Assembly (NCBI GenBank): GCA_963772315.1
Contig: CAVYWJ010000003.1
Location: 62,001-126,000, forward strand
DNA: 64,000 nucleotides
From: Haliangium sp963772315
GTDB lineage: Bacteria > Myxococcota_A > Polyangia > Haliangiales > Haliangiaceae
Reading direction: 5' to 3'
Shown piece after piece: positions 35,702 to 47,567 of this stretch. Below the pieces are notes generated by a model. The model ran no database searches, was not told the DNA's origin, and was given only the letters and a program-made list of their open reading frames with translations. Every line of letters starts with the position of its first letter. The stretch's first letter is position 1. Both the position numbers and the translations under genes were made by a program.

Positions 35702-38700
35702 TCAGCGAGACAGCGCCGCAGCGAGTACCCGTTCGAGGCCTTCGATGGTGCGCTCGAGGAAGAGCTCTCGCAGCTTGATCTCGACCCCGAACGCATCCCG
35801 GATGCGGCTGAGCATCTGGACCGCGCGCAGCGAGTGCCCGCCTACCTCGAAGAAGTCGTCGGTGACGCCAACGGCGTCGATCTCGAGCACCTGCTTCCAG
35901 ATCTCGACCAGCTGCGCCTGCAGGGGATTCTGCGGCGGGACCGAGCGCCCCCCATCCCTGAGCAAGGGAATGGCGCGCAGCGCGGCCACATCGAGCTTGC
36001 CGCTGGTGGTCACCGGGAGGCGAGGCAGGAACCGGTACTGGGTGGGTACCATGTAGCCAGGCAGCCGCTCGCCCACGAAGCGCGCGAGATCTCGACCTGT
36101 CACGGGGAAGCCGGGCTGCTCGGGCTCTTCGTCGTAGAAGTGCTGCACCCAGACGCTGGGGTCGAAGTACTCGCCACGACCTTCCTCGACCGAAATGCGC
36201 ACCGGCTGCATCGTGTCTGGCAGGGCATAGCTCCCCGACGCGGGGAACGTGCGCCCGCTCCAGCGCTCCCAGTCCGCCACGTTGCCGACGACGCGCTGCG
36301 AGGTGAGAGCCAGCTCGAGGATGCGCCCGCCCACGCGCTGGTGGCTGCGCAGCCAGCCGTTGACGGAGAGCCCGTCGTCGCGGGTGAGCGAGCAGTAGGT
36401 GGCAAAGTCCAGGTCAGGGCGGGCCGCCTTGCCGGTGGGGCGCACGGGCACCACCACGCGCGCGAACCCGAGCGCCTGCCCCAGCCGCTTGAACGCGCGC
36501 AGGATCACGGTGGCCAGGCCGCGCCCGCGCGCATCGTCGGCGGTCACGCCGGCCAGGATCATGAGCGTGTCGGGCCGGACGCCGGTCGCGGCGAGCTGGA
36601 ACGCCCGCTCCAGGCCGCTGTCCCAGCCGTCCGGTAGATCGGCCGGCGTGCCATCCCACGAGATGGGGACGGCGTTGCCCGCGGCGACCACCTCGTCCCG
36701 ATCGTTGACCAGCACGTACTGGGTATGGGGGAAATCTTGCGCCAGACGCGGCCAGTACTGCCGCATGGCCTCGTTCCCGGCAAAGTACGCCGGCCACGAG
36801 CCGACGTGGAGAGCCTCGGCGTGGCGGATCAGCTCCGGCCGCTGCGCAAGGGTGAATACATGATAGGACTCGTCCTGCGCCTCGATGCGCGCGGTGGCGT
36901 CGCGAGGCTGGACGTACGCGACGAGGGTGTCGTCTCCCGATGGATCGTGCACGTGCAGCACCGCGCACGCGGCGACCTCCGGGTGGTCGTCCAGGTTCCG
37001 CTCCACCTCCTCGAGCTCCACGCGATTGCCGCGCACCTTCACCTGATTGCCAGTCCGGCCCACGAAGCACAGATCACCAGATTCGCTGTATCGGCCCAGA
37101 TCCCCGGTCCGGTACAGGCGCGCGCCGGCTGCCGGCGAGAATGGATCCGGCACGAAGTGGGCAGCCGTCGTCGCGGGCTCGCCCACGTAGCCGCGGGCGA
37201 GCCCCGGTGATGCGATGTAGATCTCGCCGACGACACCGATCGGCACGGGCTGGAGATCGGAATCCAGGGCGTACATGCGCGTGTTCGCGATGGGTCGCCC
37301 GATGGGCACGACCTCGGCCTCGAAGCTTTGCCGGCAGTCGAAGCGCGAGGCGTCGACAGTCACCTCGGTAGGACCGTAATGGTTGGCCAGCGAGCAACCG
37401 AAGGCGTCCAGGAACGCGTCGCGGAGGGATCTGTCCATGGCCGCGCCACCGCAGATGACCAGACGCAGGGATGATGTGTCCATGGCCGCGTGACGGCGCT
37501 TTTCCTGGACGAGGGCGCGGAGCACGAGCGGCACGGCCTGCAGGATGGTGACGCCGTGCTCGGCAATGAGCGCGAGGATTCGCGCGGGATCCCTGGCCTC
37601 CTCGGCGCGCGGCACGACGACTCGTGCGCCCCGGGCGAGCGGCCAGAAGATGTCGAGGACCGAGGCATCGAAGTGGAACGGCGTCAGCGCCAGGACCACA
37701 TCGTCGCCTGTCAGCTGGTAATCGCGTTGCGTCGATTCCAGGAGGTTGGCGAGGCCCGCGTGCTCGATCTCGATGCCCTTGGGCTCGCCGGTCGTGCCCG
37801 AGGTGAAGAGCACGTACGCCAGATCGCGCGGGCCGGCGTCGTCGGTCAGGTGTCCGCCCTCCATCGGCGGGGTATGGGCGTCGAGCTCCTCGGTGGTGAC
37901 GAGCGGGGCGCCGGGCAGCGGGCGCTGCTCCGCGAGCGTGCGGGACGACACCAGGAGCACGGCGCCCGAGCGCGCGAGCACGGCCCGCTGGCGATCCGCG
38001 GGATCGTCCGGGTGGATGGGGACATAGGCGCCGCCGGCCCGCAGCACGGCGTAGAGCGCGATCACCAGGTCGATGCCAGGCTCGAGCAGCACCGCGACGG
38101 GCGTGCTCTGCCCCACGCCCCGGGCGCGGAGCGCGTGCGCCCACCGCTCCATGGCCTCGCTCAGTCGGCCGTAGAGCATGATGCGCCGATCGGTGCTCAC
38201 GAGCGCCGGCGCGTCCGGCGTGCGAGCGGCCGCCGCGGCCAGACAGCGGTGGATCGCCAGCGCCGGATCGAACGGAGCGGCGGTGTCGTTCACGGCGGCG
38301 AGCTGTCTGGCCTCGGCTGCCGAGAGCATCTCGTACTGGCGTACGAGCCTGGACGGATCGACCAGCACCTGCGAGAGCAGCGCCAGGTACTGGTCGATGA
38401 AGCGACGAACGGTGGTGCGGTGGAATAAGTCGGAGTTGTAGTTGAACCGCACCATGATCGCGCCGTCGAACTCGTCGATGACCACGGTCAGATCGAACTT
38501 GGCTGTGTCGAACTCGGCGTTGAAGGCTTCGTCATCGTACTCGCCCTCGGTGGACTCGCCGCCCAGGAACTCGAGCTCGGCGCCATCGAAGCGGACCTCG
38601 TCGCGGGGACGAGATTTGTTGTTCTGGGTCCCGAACATCACCGAGAAGAGGCGGTTGCGCGAGGGATCGAACGCGGGATCGAGCTCCTGGATGGCCAGGA

Positions 38701-39917
38701 TGCTCGGGTAATCCTGATGATCGAGCGCCTCGATGAGTCGCTGCCGGGTGCTGGCGAGGTGCGTGGCAAAGGTGGCATCCGGCGTGATCGTGCAGCGGAT
38801 CGGGAGCGCGGTGGCGAACAGCCCGAGCAGGGGCTCGACCCTGGGATCCGTGCGGTTCGCGGTCGGGGTGCCCACCACGAAGTCACTCTGCCCGGTGAGG
38901 CGATGCAGCTGCGCGTTCAGCACGGCGAGGAACAGCATGTTGAGCGTGACGCCGTGGCGCGCCAGGAATCCGTCGATGTCGGCCCGCTCCCGGGCCGGGA
39001 GCCAGCGCGACACAGTGGCGCCGTGGAACGTCTGGATGGCCGGACGCGGCCGGTCGAGCGGCAGCTCCATGGGCGGGGGCAGCTCGGCGAAGGTGTCGAG
39101 CCAGTAGCGCCGCTGCGGCTCGAAGCGCCCCTCGCACAACGCGGTGTTCACCCACCGCGCCCAGTTGAACGTACTCGAGCTCGAGCTCGGGGAGCGCGGG
39201 CTCGGTGCCTGCGCGATGGGCGTTGTACGCCACGCCGAGCTCACGCGCGAGATTGATGGTCAACGTCTCGTCCCAGAGGATGTGGTGGATGGTGAACAGG
39301 AGCTGGAAGCGCTTGCCCGGGTACGCTGCCACTTTGAAGGCCATCGACCCCCGGGCGAAGTCGAGCACCATGGTGCCGCGCTCGCCCGCGAGCCGGATCA
39401 TCTCCTGCCGTACCTCGTCCGCGGGGATCGACGTGCGATCGAGGAGGATGTCGTCCCGGGTGATCGTGGGCGGCGGGTCGATGCGCTGCACAGGCCTGCC
39501 GCCGAGGTGCTCGAATCGGGTCCGGAGCACGGCGTGTCGGTGCACGAGCGTCTGCCACGCCCGCGCCAGCGCGTCGAGATCCACGTCGCCGACCAGCACG
39601 GTCGTGGTGAGTCCGATGTTGTAGAAGGGGCTCTCCGGCTCCAGCTCGTGCATGTACCACTCGGGGAGCTGGTACGGCGCGAGCTCGTAGTGCTCGGCCG
39701 GCGGCAGGCGGGCAAGCGTGGAGCGCGACTCGTCACGGCTGAGCCAGATCGCCGCCAGCGTGGCCTCCAGCGGCGTTCGGGGCGCCAGGTACGGCCGCTG
39801 TGGCCCCTGCGCATCCTCGGCCGGCGCGGGCAATGCCCGGCGATCGATCTTGCCGTTCGGCAGGAGCGGCAGCGCCTCGAGCTGCACGAAGGCCGACGGG
39901 GTCATCACATCGGCCAT
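35702..39917 (-). CDS. NRPS: (A end)-C-A[GNAT]-T, 5'-truncated, one-base frameshift
   Basis: Minus-strand NRPS. Its 5' end begins inside an adenylation domain, at motif A9/A10 (VMTPSAFVQLEALPLLPNGK; ATG 39917 could initiate). A T-domain start (PLEATLAAIW) then jumps straight to a condensation domain (HHILWDE active site, ~39700-38350), so the first T domain is missing. One surplus base at ~39168 splits the C domain. The second A domain (~38290-35960) has VLFTSGTTGEPKG, NHYGPTE and YRTGDLGRY; between A8 and A9 it holds a ~270-residue GNAT-like domain. The pocket reads DALQIGHVDK by my motif alignment, not assignable. The gene ends in a T domain (EVGGHSLRAVQ), with no thioesterase. Confidence 0.85.
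36095..36904 (-). other. GNAT-like domain embedded in the adenylation domain
   Basis: About 270 residues inserted between A-domain motifs A8 (VELEEVERNLDDHP...DDTLVAYVQP) and A9 (LPGYMVPTQ). The insert reads like a complete stand-alone acyltransferase: EALHVGSWPAYFAGNEAMRQ at the start, the acetyl-CoA loop in VTADDARGRGLATVILRAFK (R-G-R-G-L-A), then VVVPVRPTGKAARPDL and WLRSHQRVGGRILELA. There is no SAM-binding GxGxG, so it is not the usual methyltransferase interruption. The flanking A-domain motifs are intact and in frame. Confidence 0.75.
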
Positions 39918-39920
39918 GAT

Positions 39921-42900
39921 GTGCGGCCAGAGCAGCCGCTCACTGCGGCCGGGGTGGACTCGCTGGCCGCGGTCGAGCTCGCGGCCGATGTGGAGCAGCA
40001 CCTGGGAGTGCATCTGACCCTCACCCGGTTCCTGGACCCGACGCCGCTCGCCGACATCGCCGCCGAGATTGCCAGTGACATCGACGCATCGATCGCGGAG
40101 CGGGCAGCCGAGGTCACCCCGCCGCCCGTGCGCGATGTGGACGTGGCAACGGCCGCGGTGTCTGACGGCCAGGAAGCGCTGTCGTTCCTGGCGCGGCTCG
40201 ATCCCGAGTCCGCGGCCTACAACGTCGCTCTGGTGGCAAGGATTCATCCGCCCCTCGATGTCGCGGCGCTGCAGCGCGCTCTGCAGATCCTGGTGGATCG
40301 TCACGGCGAGCTGCAGGCCACGTTTCCGGCTGGCGACGGCAGCGGCTCGGTCCACAAGGCGCTGCGTCCGTTCGCGCTCCATGTGCCGGTGGTCGACGCG
40401 CGTGCGTGCTCCGACGAGGCGCTGCTCGCGCGCCTGCGACACGACGCCAACGCGCCATTCGATCTCGCGCGGGGTCCGCTCGTGCGCGCTGCGCTCTACC
40501 AGCGCGACGGCGGTGAGCACATCCTCCTCCTGGCCGTGCACCACGTGGTCGTCGATCTGTGGTCGCTCGTGCTGCTGCTCGCGGAGCTGCGCGAGCTGTA
40601 CCCGGCGGGCGATGCGTCCGCGCTGCCGCCCGCGCCCGGCTACGCGCGATATCTCGCACGCCAGCGGGACGTGCTCGCACCGGCGCACGCAGATCGCCTC
40701 TGGGCGTACTGGCGCGCGCGCATGGCCGGTCCGCTGCCAATCCTGGCCCTGCCCACCGAGCGCCCGAGAGACGCCACGCCGACCTCCAGCGGCGCCATGC
40801 ACACGTTCACCATCGACGCGGAGACCACGCGCGGGCTCCGCCAGCTCGCGCAGCGCCACGGCGCCACGCTGTACATGGCATTGCTCGCCGCGTACCAGGT
40901 GCTGCTCGCCAGGCACGCGCGGCAGTCGGACGTGCTCGTCGGAGCGCCAGCCTCGGGCCGCACCAGCGCCGAGCTGATGGGCGTCGTGGGCTATCTGGCC
41001 AACACGGTCGTGCTCCGTGCGGATCTTTCCGATGATCCGGCGTTCGCGACCGTGCTCGAGCGGGCTCGTGACGAGGTACGCGGGGCCCTGGAGCACCAGG
41101 ATCTGCCGTTCTCGCACCTGGTGGAGGCGCTGGCGCCACGCGCTGCCCGGGGCCTCTCGCCGCTGTTCCAGGCGGCGTTCGTGATGGAGCGCCCGCACCG
41201 GCACCGCGAGCTGGCGCCGTTCATCCTCGGCCATCCGCAGCGCCGCCTGCGCTGGGGAGCGCTCGACGTGGAGACGCTGCCCTTCGACCAGGGGACCACC
41301 CAGTTCGAGCTCACCCTCAACGTGGTCGAGGGCGAGGACGAGCTCGCCGCCGCGTTCCAGTTCGCCACCGATCTCTATGCGCGGCCGAGCATCGAGCGCA
41401 TGGCGCGCCACTTCGTGGAGCTGATCCGCGGCGCGGTCGCGGCGCCGGACCGGCGCGTCTCCGAGCTGCCTCTCCTCGGCGCGGCCGAGCGGCTCGCGCT
41501 CGTGGGCGCCTGGAGCCGCGGCCCGGAGGAGGCGCCGGAGCGGTGCCTGCACGACCTGTCGCCATGCAGGTCGCGCGAACGCCGGACGCGCCGGCCGTGA
41601 CCGGGGACGGGCGTACGCTTTCGTACGCCGAGCTTGCTCGACGCGCCAGTCAGCTGGCTCATTATCTCGTCCAGGTGGGCGTGCAGGTGGAGGAGCGAGT
41701 CGCGATCTGCATGCGCCGCTGCCCGGAGACGATCGCGGCCATGCTCGGCGTGCTCCAGGCCGGCGCCGCGTACGCGCCGATCGACCCCGAGTATCCGCCC
41801 GATCGCATCCGGGCCATGTTCGAGGACGCGGGCGCGCGCATCGTGCTCACGCAACCCGAGATCGCGGACACGCTGCTCGGCGCGCCGGGCCAGCTCGTCC
41901 ACGTGACCGCCGACTGGGGCGCGTTCGCGCACGAGCCCGGGGAGCCGCTGGCTGCCCGCGCGACCCCGGCGCACCTGGCCTACGTGATCTTCACCTCGGG
42001 CTCCACCGGGCGGCCCAAGGCGGTCATGACCACGCACCGCTCGGCCAGCAACTACCTTCAGGGCATGCAGGCCGCCTTCCCGATGTCGCCGTCTGACCGT
42101 GCGCTGCAGGTCAGCGCGATCAGCTTCGATGCGTCGGTCTCGGAGATCTTCACGCCGCTGATCGACGGCGCGCTGCTGGTCCTCGCCCGCCGTGACGAGC
42201 CCAGGGACGCAGCGGCCGTGATCCGGCGCATCCTCGCCGACCGCATCACCAGCATCCAGGTGGTCCCGGCACTGCTGTACTTCCTCGTACGTGAGGCCGA
42301 CTTCGCCCGCTGCACCAGCCTGCGGCGCATCTTCTGTGGCGGTGAGGGCATGCCGGTCGAGCTCCAGGACACCGTGCTCGAGCGCCTGCCGGACGTGACC
42401 CTGGTGAACCTGTACGGGCCTACCGAGGCCACGGTGGATCCGACGCACCTCGTGTGCCGGCCCGGGTACGGGCGCGGCATCGTCCCGGTGGGGCGGCCGA
42501 GCCGCGGCATGCAGCTCCTCGTCCTCGACGAGGCGATGCAGCCGGTTCCGGTGGGCGTGCCCGGGGAGGCGTACTTCGGCGGCACGGGCGTGGCGCGCGG
42601 CTATCTCGGACGCCCCGACATCACCGCAGAGCGCTTCGTCCCCCATCCATTCGGCGATACTCCGGGCGCGTGCCTGTATCGCTCCGGCGACGTGGCGCGC
42701 TGGCTCCCGGACGGCAACCTGGAGTTCCTGGGCCGCGTGGATCACCAGGTGAAGGTGCGCGGGTTCCGCATCGAGCTCGGTGAGATCGAGGCCGCTCTCG
42801 CCCGGCACGCGGATGTGGCGCAGACGGTGGTGGTGGTGCACGACGACGCCCGGGTCGGCCGGCGACTCGTCGCCTACGTGGTCTGTCGAGACGGCCAGCG

Positions 42901-45900
42901 GCCGGCCGCGACCTCATTCAAGGAACACCTCGCCCGGACGCTCCCCGAGTACATGGTGCCCGGCGATTTCGTACTTCTGGACGCCTTGCCGCTCAACGTC
43001 AACGGCAAGGTGGACCGCGGGCGCCTGCAAGCCCCCGCCCCGCCTGCCATCATCGACGAGCCCATGCTGCCGCGCGACGACATCGAGCGGACGATCGCCG
43101 CTGTATGGGCTGAAACGCTGACCCTGCCGCAAATCGGGGTGCATGACGACTTCTTCCAGCTGGGCGGCCACTCCTTGCTGGCGACGCGGGTGGTGGCGCA
43201 GCTCAGGGAGGCGCTGGCGGTGGAGCTATCGCTGCGCGACCGCTTCGAGGCGCCCACGGTCGCGGGACTCGCCGAGCGTGCTCGCCGGGCCGTGCCCGCC
43301 GTGCCCTCGTCGGCTCCGGCGCGCCTGGCGCGGGCAGGAGATCGGCCGCTGTCATTCGCACAGCAGCGCATGTGGTTCCTCGATCAGCTCACGCCCGGGA
43401 GCACGCTCTACAACGTCACCGGCGCCATGCGCGTGCTTGGTCGCCTGGACGACCTCACGTTCGAGCGCACGTTCGTCGAGCTGGTGCGACGCCACGAGTC
43501 ACTGCGCACCGTCTTTCCCGCGGTGGGCGGCCTCCCGGTGCAACGTGTCCTGGTCGAGGCGGAGCTCGAGCTGGAACGCGGCGACCTGTGCGCGCTCGAT
43601 GCCCGGAGCCAGGAGGAGGAATGCCAGCGGCTCCTCGCGCGCGCGGCGGCGACGCCGTTCGACCTGGGCCGCGGTCCTCTCCTGCGCGTGACCCTCGTCC
43701 GGCTCGAGCCCGACGAGCACCTGCTCGTGCTCTCGATGCACCACATCGTGACTGACGGCTGGTCTCTCGGCGTCCTCGTTCGCGAGCTCGGCGAGCTCTA
43801 TGCCGCGTTCACGCGAGGCGAAGCATCGCCGCTGGCCCCGCTCGCGCTGCAGTACGTCGACATCGCCGAGTGGCAGCGCTCCTGGCTGGCGGACGGCGCC
43901 ATGGACGAGCAGCTCGCGTACTGGAAAACCGTGCTGGCCGCTCCGCTGCCAGTGCTCGAGCTTCCCCGCGGATCACCGGCGCCCCCCCATCCTCTCACAC
44001 CGCGGGGCGCACGTCGGGCTGACCCTCGACGCGGCTCTGCTGGCAGACCTGCAGCGCCTGGCCCAGGAGCAGGGCGTGACCCTCTTCATGGTCCTCCTGA
44101 CCGCGTTCGCGAGCCTGCTGCATCGCTACAGCGAGAAGACGGATCTGCTCGTGGGCACGCCGATCGCCGGCCGCACGCGGGCCGAGGCCGAGAGCATCAT
44201 CGGCTGCTTCGTCAACACCCTCGTCCTCCGCGTCGACGCGTCGGGAGACCCTAGCTTCGCCGCCCTGCTCGGCCGCGTCCGCGACGCCACGCTGGGCGCG
44301 TACATGCACCAGGACGTGCCGTTCGAGAAGCTGGTGGAAGAGCTCGAGCCGAGACGCGATCTCGGCCGCACACCGCTCTTCCAGGCCATGTTCGTGCTCC
44401 AGAACGCGCCGATGGGCGAGCTCCGCCTGCCGGGCCTCACCCTCGAGCCGGTCGAGCTCGAGAGCGGCATGTCGAAGTTCGATCTGACGTTCGTCGCCGA
44501 GGAAGTGCCCGGAGAGGCCGGCGACGTGCTGCGGCTGGTGGTGGAGTACTGCACCGATCTCTTCGAGGAGGCCACGGCTCGCCGCATGGCCGCGCACTTC
44601 GAGGCCCTGCTCAGGGCCTTCGTCGCAAATCCCGGGGCGCGGGTCGCGGCGGCGCCCATGCTCGGCGAGGCCGAGCGGCAGGCGCTGATCGGCGCGTTCG
44701 GCCGCGCCACCGAGGCCGGGGAGGCAGGCCTGGCTCATCGGCTCTTCGAGGAGGAGGTCGCGCGTGCTCCCGGCGCGCTCGCGGTCGTGGATGGTGATCG
44801 GCGCGTGACCTACGGCGAGCTCGACGCGCAGGCAGAGCGGCTCGCCGGGCTACTGGCCGCCCGCGGCATCGGGCCCGGTGATTGCGTGGGGATTTGCCTG
44901 TACCGCTCGATCGAGCTGGTGGTGGCCGTTTGGGGCATCTTGAAGAGCGGCGCGGCGTACGTGCCGATCGATCCGCAGACGCCGCCTGGTCGCGCGTCCG
45001 AGATCGCGCGGCAGGCAAAGCTGGCGCTGCTGCTCACCGAGCGCGCGCTGGTCGAGAGGGCGCTCTCCGGGGGGGAGCTGCCGGGCGATGTGGATGTCCT
45101 GTTGGTCGACGGACCAACGTCCGAGCTCGCAGACGGACCTGCGGCAGCGCCGCCGCGGGGCCGGGGGCTCACGCCCGACTCGGTGGCTTACCTGATGTTC
45201 ACGTCCGGCTCGACCGGTCGTCCGAAGGGCGTGATGGTGCATCACCGCGGCCTGTGGACCTACCTGGTCCAGGCGCGCGAGCTCTATCGCGCGCGGGAGG
45301 GGAACGGGGCGCCGGTGCACTCGTCGATCGCGTTCGACTTGACCGTCACGAGCCTGCTACTGCCCCTGGTGTCCGGCCGGCACGTGGTGATCGTGCGTGA
45401 CCGCGACGGCGTCGAGGGGCTGGTGACGGTGCTCCGCCAGAGCGAGGATCTCGGCACGGTCAAGCTCACGCCGGCCCACCTCGAGCTCCTCGCGCGCATG
45501 ATCCCGGCGCCGGAGCTCGCCGGGCGCGCGCGGTGCATCGTCGGCGGCGGCGAGGCCCTGCCTGCCCGGACTGCGGCGCACTGGCGCCGCCATGCGCCCG
45601 GCACCCGCCTCATCAACGAATACGGGCCCACCGAGACCGTGGTCGGCTGCTGCGTCCACGAGATCGGCGACGTGGACGAGGAGCGTCCGGTGCCCATCGG
45701 GCGCCCGCTCGCGGGCACCAGCCTCTACGTGCTCGACAGCGAGCTTCGAGCTGGTACCGCCGGGCGTCATCGGCGAGCTGTACATCGGTGGCACTGGCGT
45801 GGCCCACGGCTACATAGGCGAGCCGGCGGTCACGGCGGCGGCGTTCCTGCCCGATCCGTACGCGCCCGCGAGCGGCGCGCGCATGTATCGCACCGGGGAT

Positions 45901-46767
45901 CTGGCCAGGCTGCGGAGCGACGGCCTGCTCGAGTTCGTGGGCCGCCGGGATACACAGGTGAAGCTCCGCGGCTACCGGGTCGAGCTCGGCGAGATCGAGG
46001 CGGCGCTGTCCCGCCAGGGCGGCGTCCGCGAGGCCGTGGTGGTCGTGGCCGGTCTGGAGCCATCGCGAGACTGGCTCGCGGCCGAGCCGCGGCTGATCGG
46101 GTATGTGGTCGGCGACGGCGAGCTCGACCTGGAGACGCGGCGCGCCGGCCTTGCCGAGGAGCTGCCCCTGTACATGCTCCCGGCCGTGCTCGTACAGCTG
46201 TCCTCCATGCCGCTCACGCCGAACGGCAAGGTCGATCGCGCCGCGTTCCCCGCGCCCGAGCAGGCCATCGCCGCACAGGCGGCGAGCGTCGTGCCGGACA
46301 CGCCCGCCGAGGTACGGATCCTGGCCATCTGGAAGCTCGACCGGCGCACGCAGGCGCAGCCGGAGCACGTGGCGCCTCGCACGCCGGTGGAGGCCACGCT
46401 GGCGGCCATCTGGGCCGAGCTACTTCATCTGGACCGGGTCGGCGTCCACGACAACTTCTTCGAGCTCGGGGGCCACTCTCTCGTCGCCATCCAGGCGGCT
46501 GCCCGGATTCGCAGCGAGTGCAACGTGGATATCCCGCTGCGCTGCCTGTTCGAGGCGCCCACCCTGGCCGAGCTCGCCGCGGCGGTGACCGCGCTCGCAT
46601 CCGTGGATGCGCCCGCGGCCCTGCCGCCCATCGAGCGCATCGCCGGAGATCCCCTCGACGACTTGCATCAGCGCGTCGACGAGCTGTCCGAGGACGAGGT
46701 GGACCGCCTCCTCCAGGAGCTCGGCGACGAGCCTTTGGCGCCCGGAGCACGGGCGCGGAGGATGTGA
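39921..46767 (+). CDS. NRPS: T-C-A-T-C-A-T, 5'-truncated, three frame breaks
   Basis: Plus-strand NRPS starting, without a loading module, in a carrier domain (PLTAAGVDSLAAVEL; GTG 39921 possible). Then C1 (HHVVVDLWS), A1 (VIFTSGSTGRPKA, NLYGPTEAT), T1 (QLGGHSLLATR), C2 (canonical HHIVTDGWS), A2 (LMFTSGSTGRPKG, NEYGPTETV) and T2 (ELGGHSLVAIQ). No thioesterase. Frame breaks lie at ~41562 (one base missing), 43963-43966 (extra C) and ~45741 (extra G); repairing them gives one continuous protein. By motif alignment the pockets read DASQFGLVDK (A1, Gln/Glu-like) and DLTKVGEVGK (A2, nearly the known Asn code). The Asp/Asn hydroxylase gene begins 1 bp after the stop. Confidence 0.87.
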
Positions 46768-46768
46768 C

Positions 46769-47566
46769 ATGGAGACCAGCAACCTCGATCCAGCCCTGTT
46801 CCCGACGTTACAGGAGACCCTCGCCGGCCTCGCGGCCAGCCACGGCCCGGACGCCCTCGCGCGCATCGTCCAGGGGATCATGGCCGCCACCGGCGCGATC
46901 GAGCCGTACTACCCCGATCCGCGGCAGCGTCCGGCGACCTTCTTCCTGCCCGGCCTCCCGGCCCGGCCCTGGTACGATCGCGACGAGCACGAGAGCCTCT
47001 CGTTCGTCACGCGCACCCTGGAGGCGGCGTTCCCCGCAATCCAGGGCGAGGCGGCCCGGCTCCTCGACGCGCGCCAGGGATGGGAGACGTACATCAAGGA
47101 CGACCGGATGCGCGAGAAGTTTTCCTCGCTCGCCGAGCCGGACTGGTGCTCGCTCCCGGTGAGATCGGGCGGCCGCGACGTCGCGGCGACCCGCGCGCTC
47201 TGCCCGCGGACGAGCACGGCAGTGGATGCCATCGCCGATCATCTCATGAGCGGCGGCGAGGTGTTCTTCTCGTTGCTCCGGCCGGGAGCTGCGATCCCGC
47301 CCCACCACGACGAGACCAACTTCAAGCTGACCGTGCACCTCCCCCTGATCGTGCCGCCCGACTGCGCCATCGCGGTGGGCGGTGAGGCTCGCACCTGGCT
47401 CGAGGGGCAGTGCCTGGTGTTCGACGACACCTTCCGGCACGAAGCGTGGAATCGGAGCGACCGCGACCGCGTGTGCCTGCTCCTCGACATCTGGCATCCC
47501 GAGGTCACCGCGGTCGAGCGCGAGGCACTCGCCGCCCTCGTCAACGTCGTCGTACCGAGCGTCTGA
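46769..47566 (+). CDS. Aspartyl/asparaginyl beta-hydroxylase-like dioxygenase
   Basis: 265-aa Fe(II)/2-oxoglutarate-dependent dioxygenase of the Asp/Asn beta-hydroxylase family. The Fe-binding histidines and 2OG-binding arginine region are visible: PPHHDETNFKLTVHLPLIVP and VFDDTFRHEAWNRSDRDRVC, preceded by the family's EVFFSLLRPGAAI. ATG 46769 is 1 bp after the NRPS stop, so the two are translationally coupled. Since adenylation domain A2 of that NRPS reads as Asn/Asp-specific, this enzyme most likely hydroxylates the beta-carbon of that residue on the carrier protein, as in beta-hydroxy-Asp siderophores and lipopeptides. Both the specificity and the timing are inferred. Confidence 0.85.
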   Translation: METSNLDPALFPTLQETLAGLAASHGPDALARIVQGIMAATGAIEPYYPDPRQRPATFFLPGLPARPWYDRDEHESLSFVTRTLEAAFPAIQGEAARLLDARQGWETYIKDDRMREKFSSLAEPDWCSLPVRSGGRDVAATRALCPRTSTAVDAIADHLMSGGEVFFSLLRPGAAIPPHHDETNFKLTVHLPLIVPPDCAIAVGGEARTWLEGQCLVFDDTFRHEAWNRSDRDRVCLLLDIWHPEVTAVEREALAALVNVVVPSV

Positions 47567-47567
47567 C

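Noticed and set aside
36095..36904. Methyltransferase insertion in the A domain
   Set aside because: No SAM-binding glycine motif (GxGxG) is present; the insert has an acetyl-CoA-type R-x-x-G-x-A loop.
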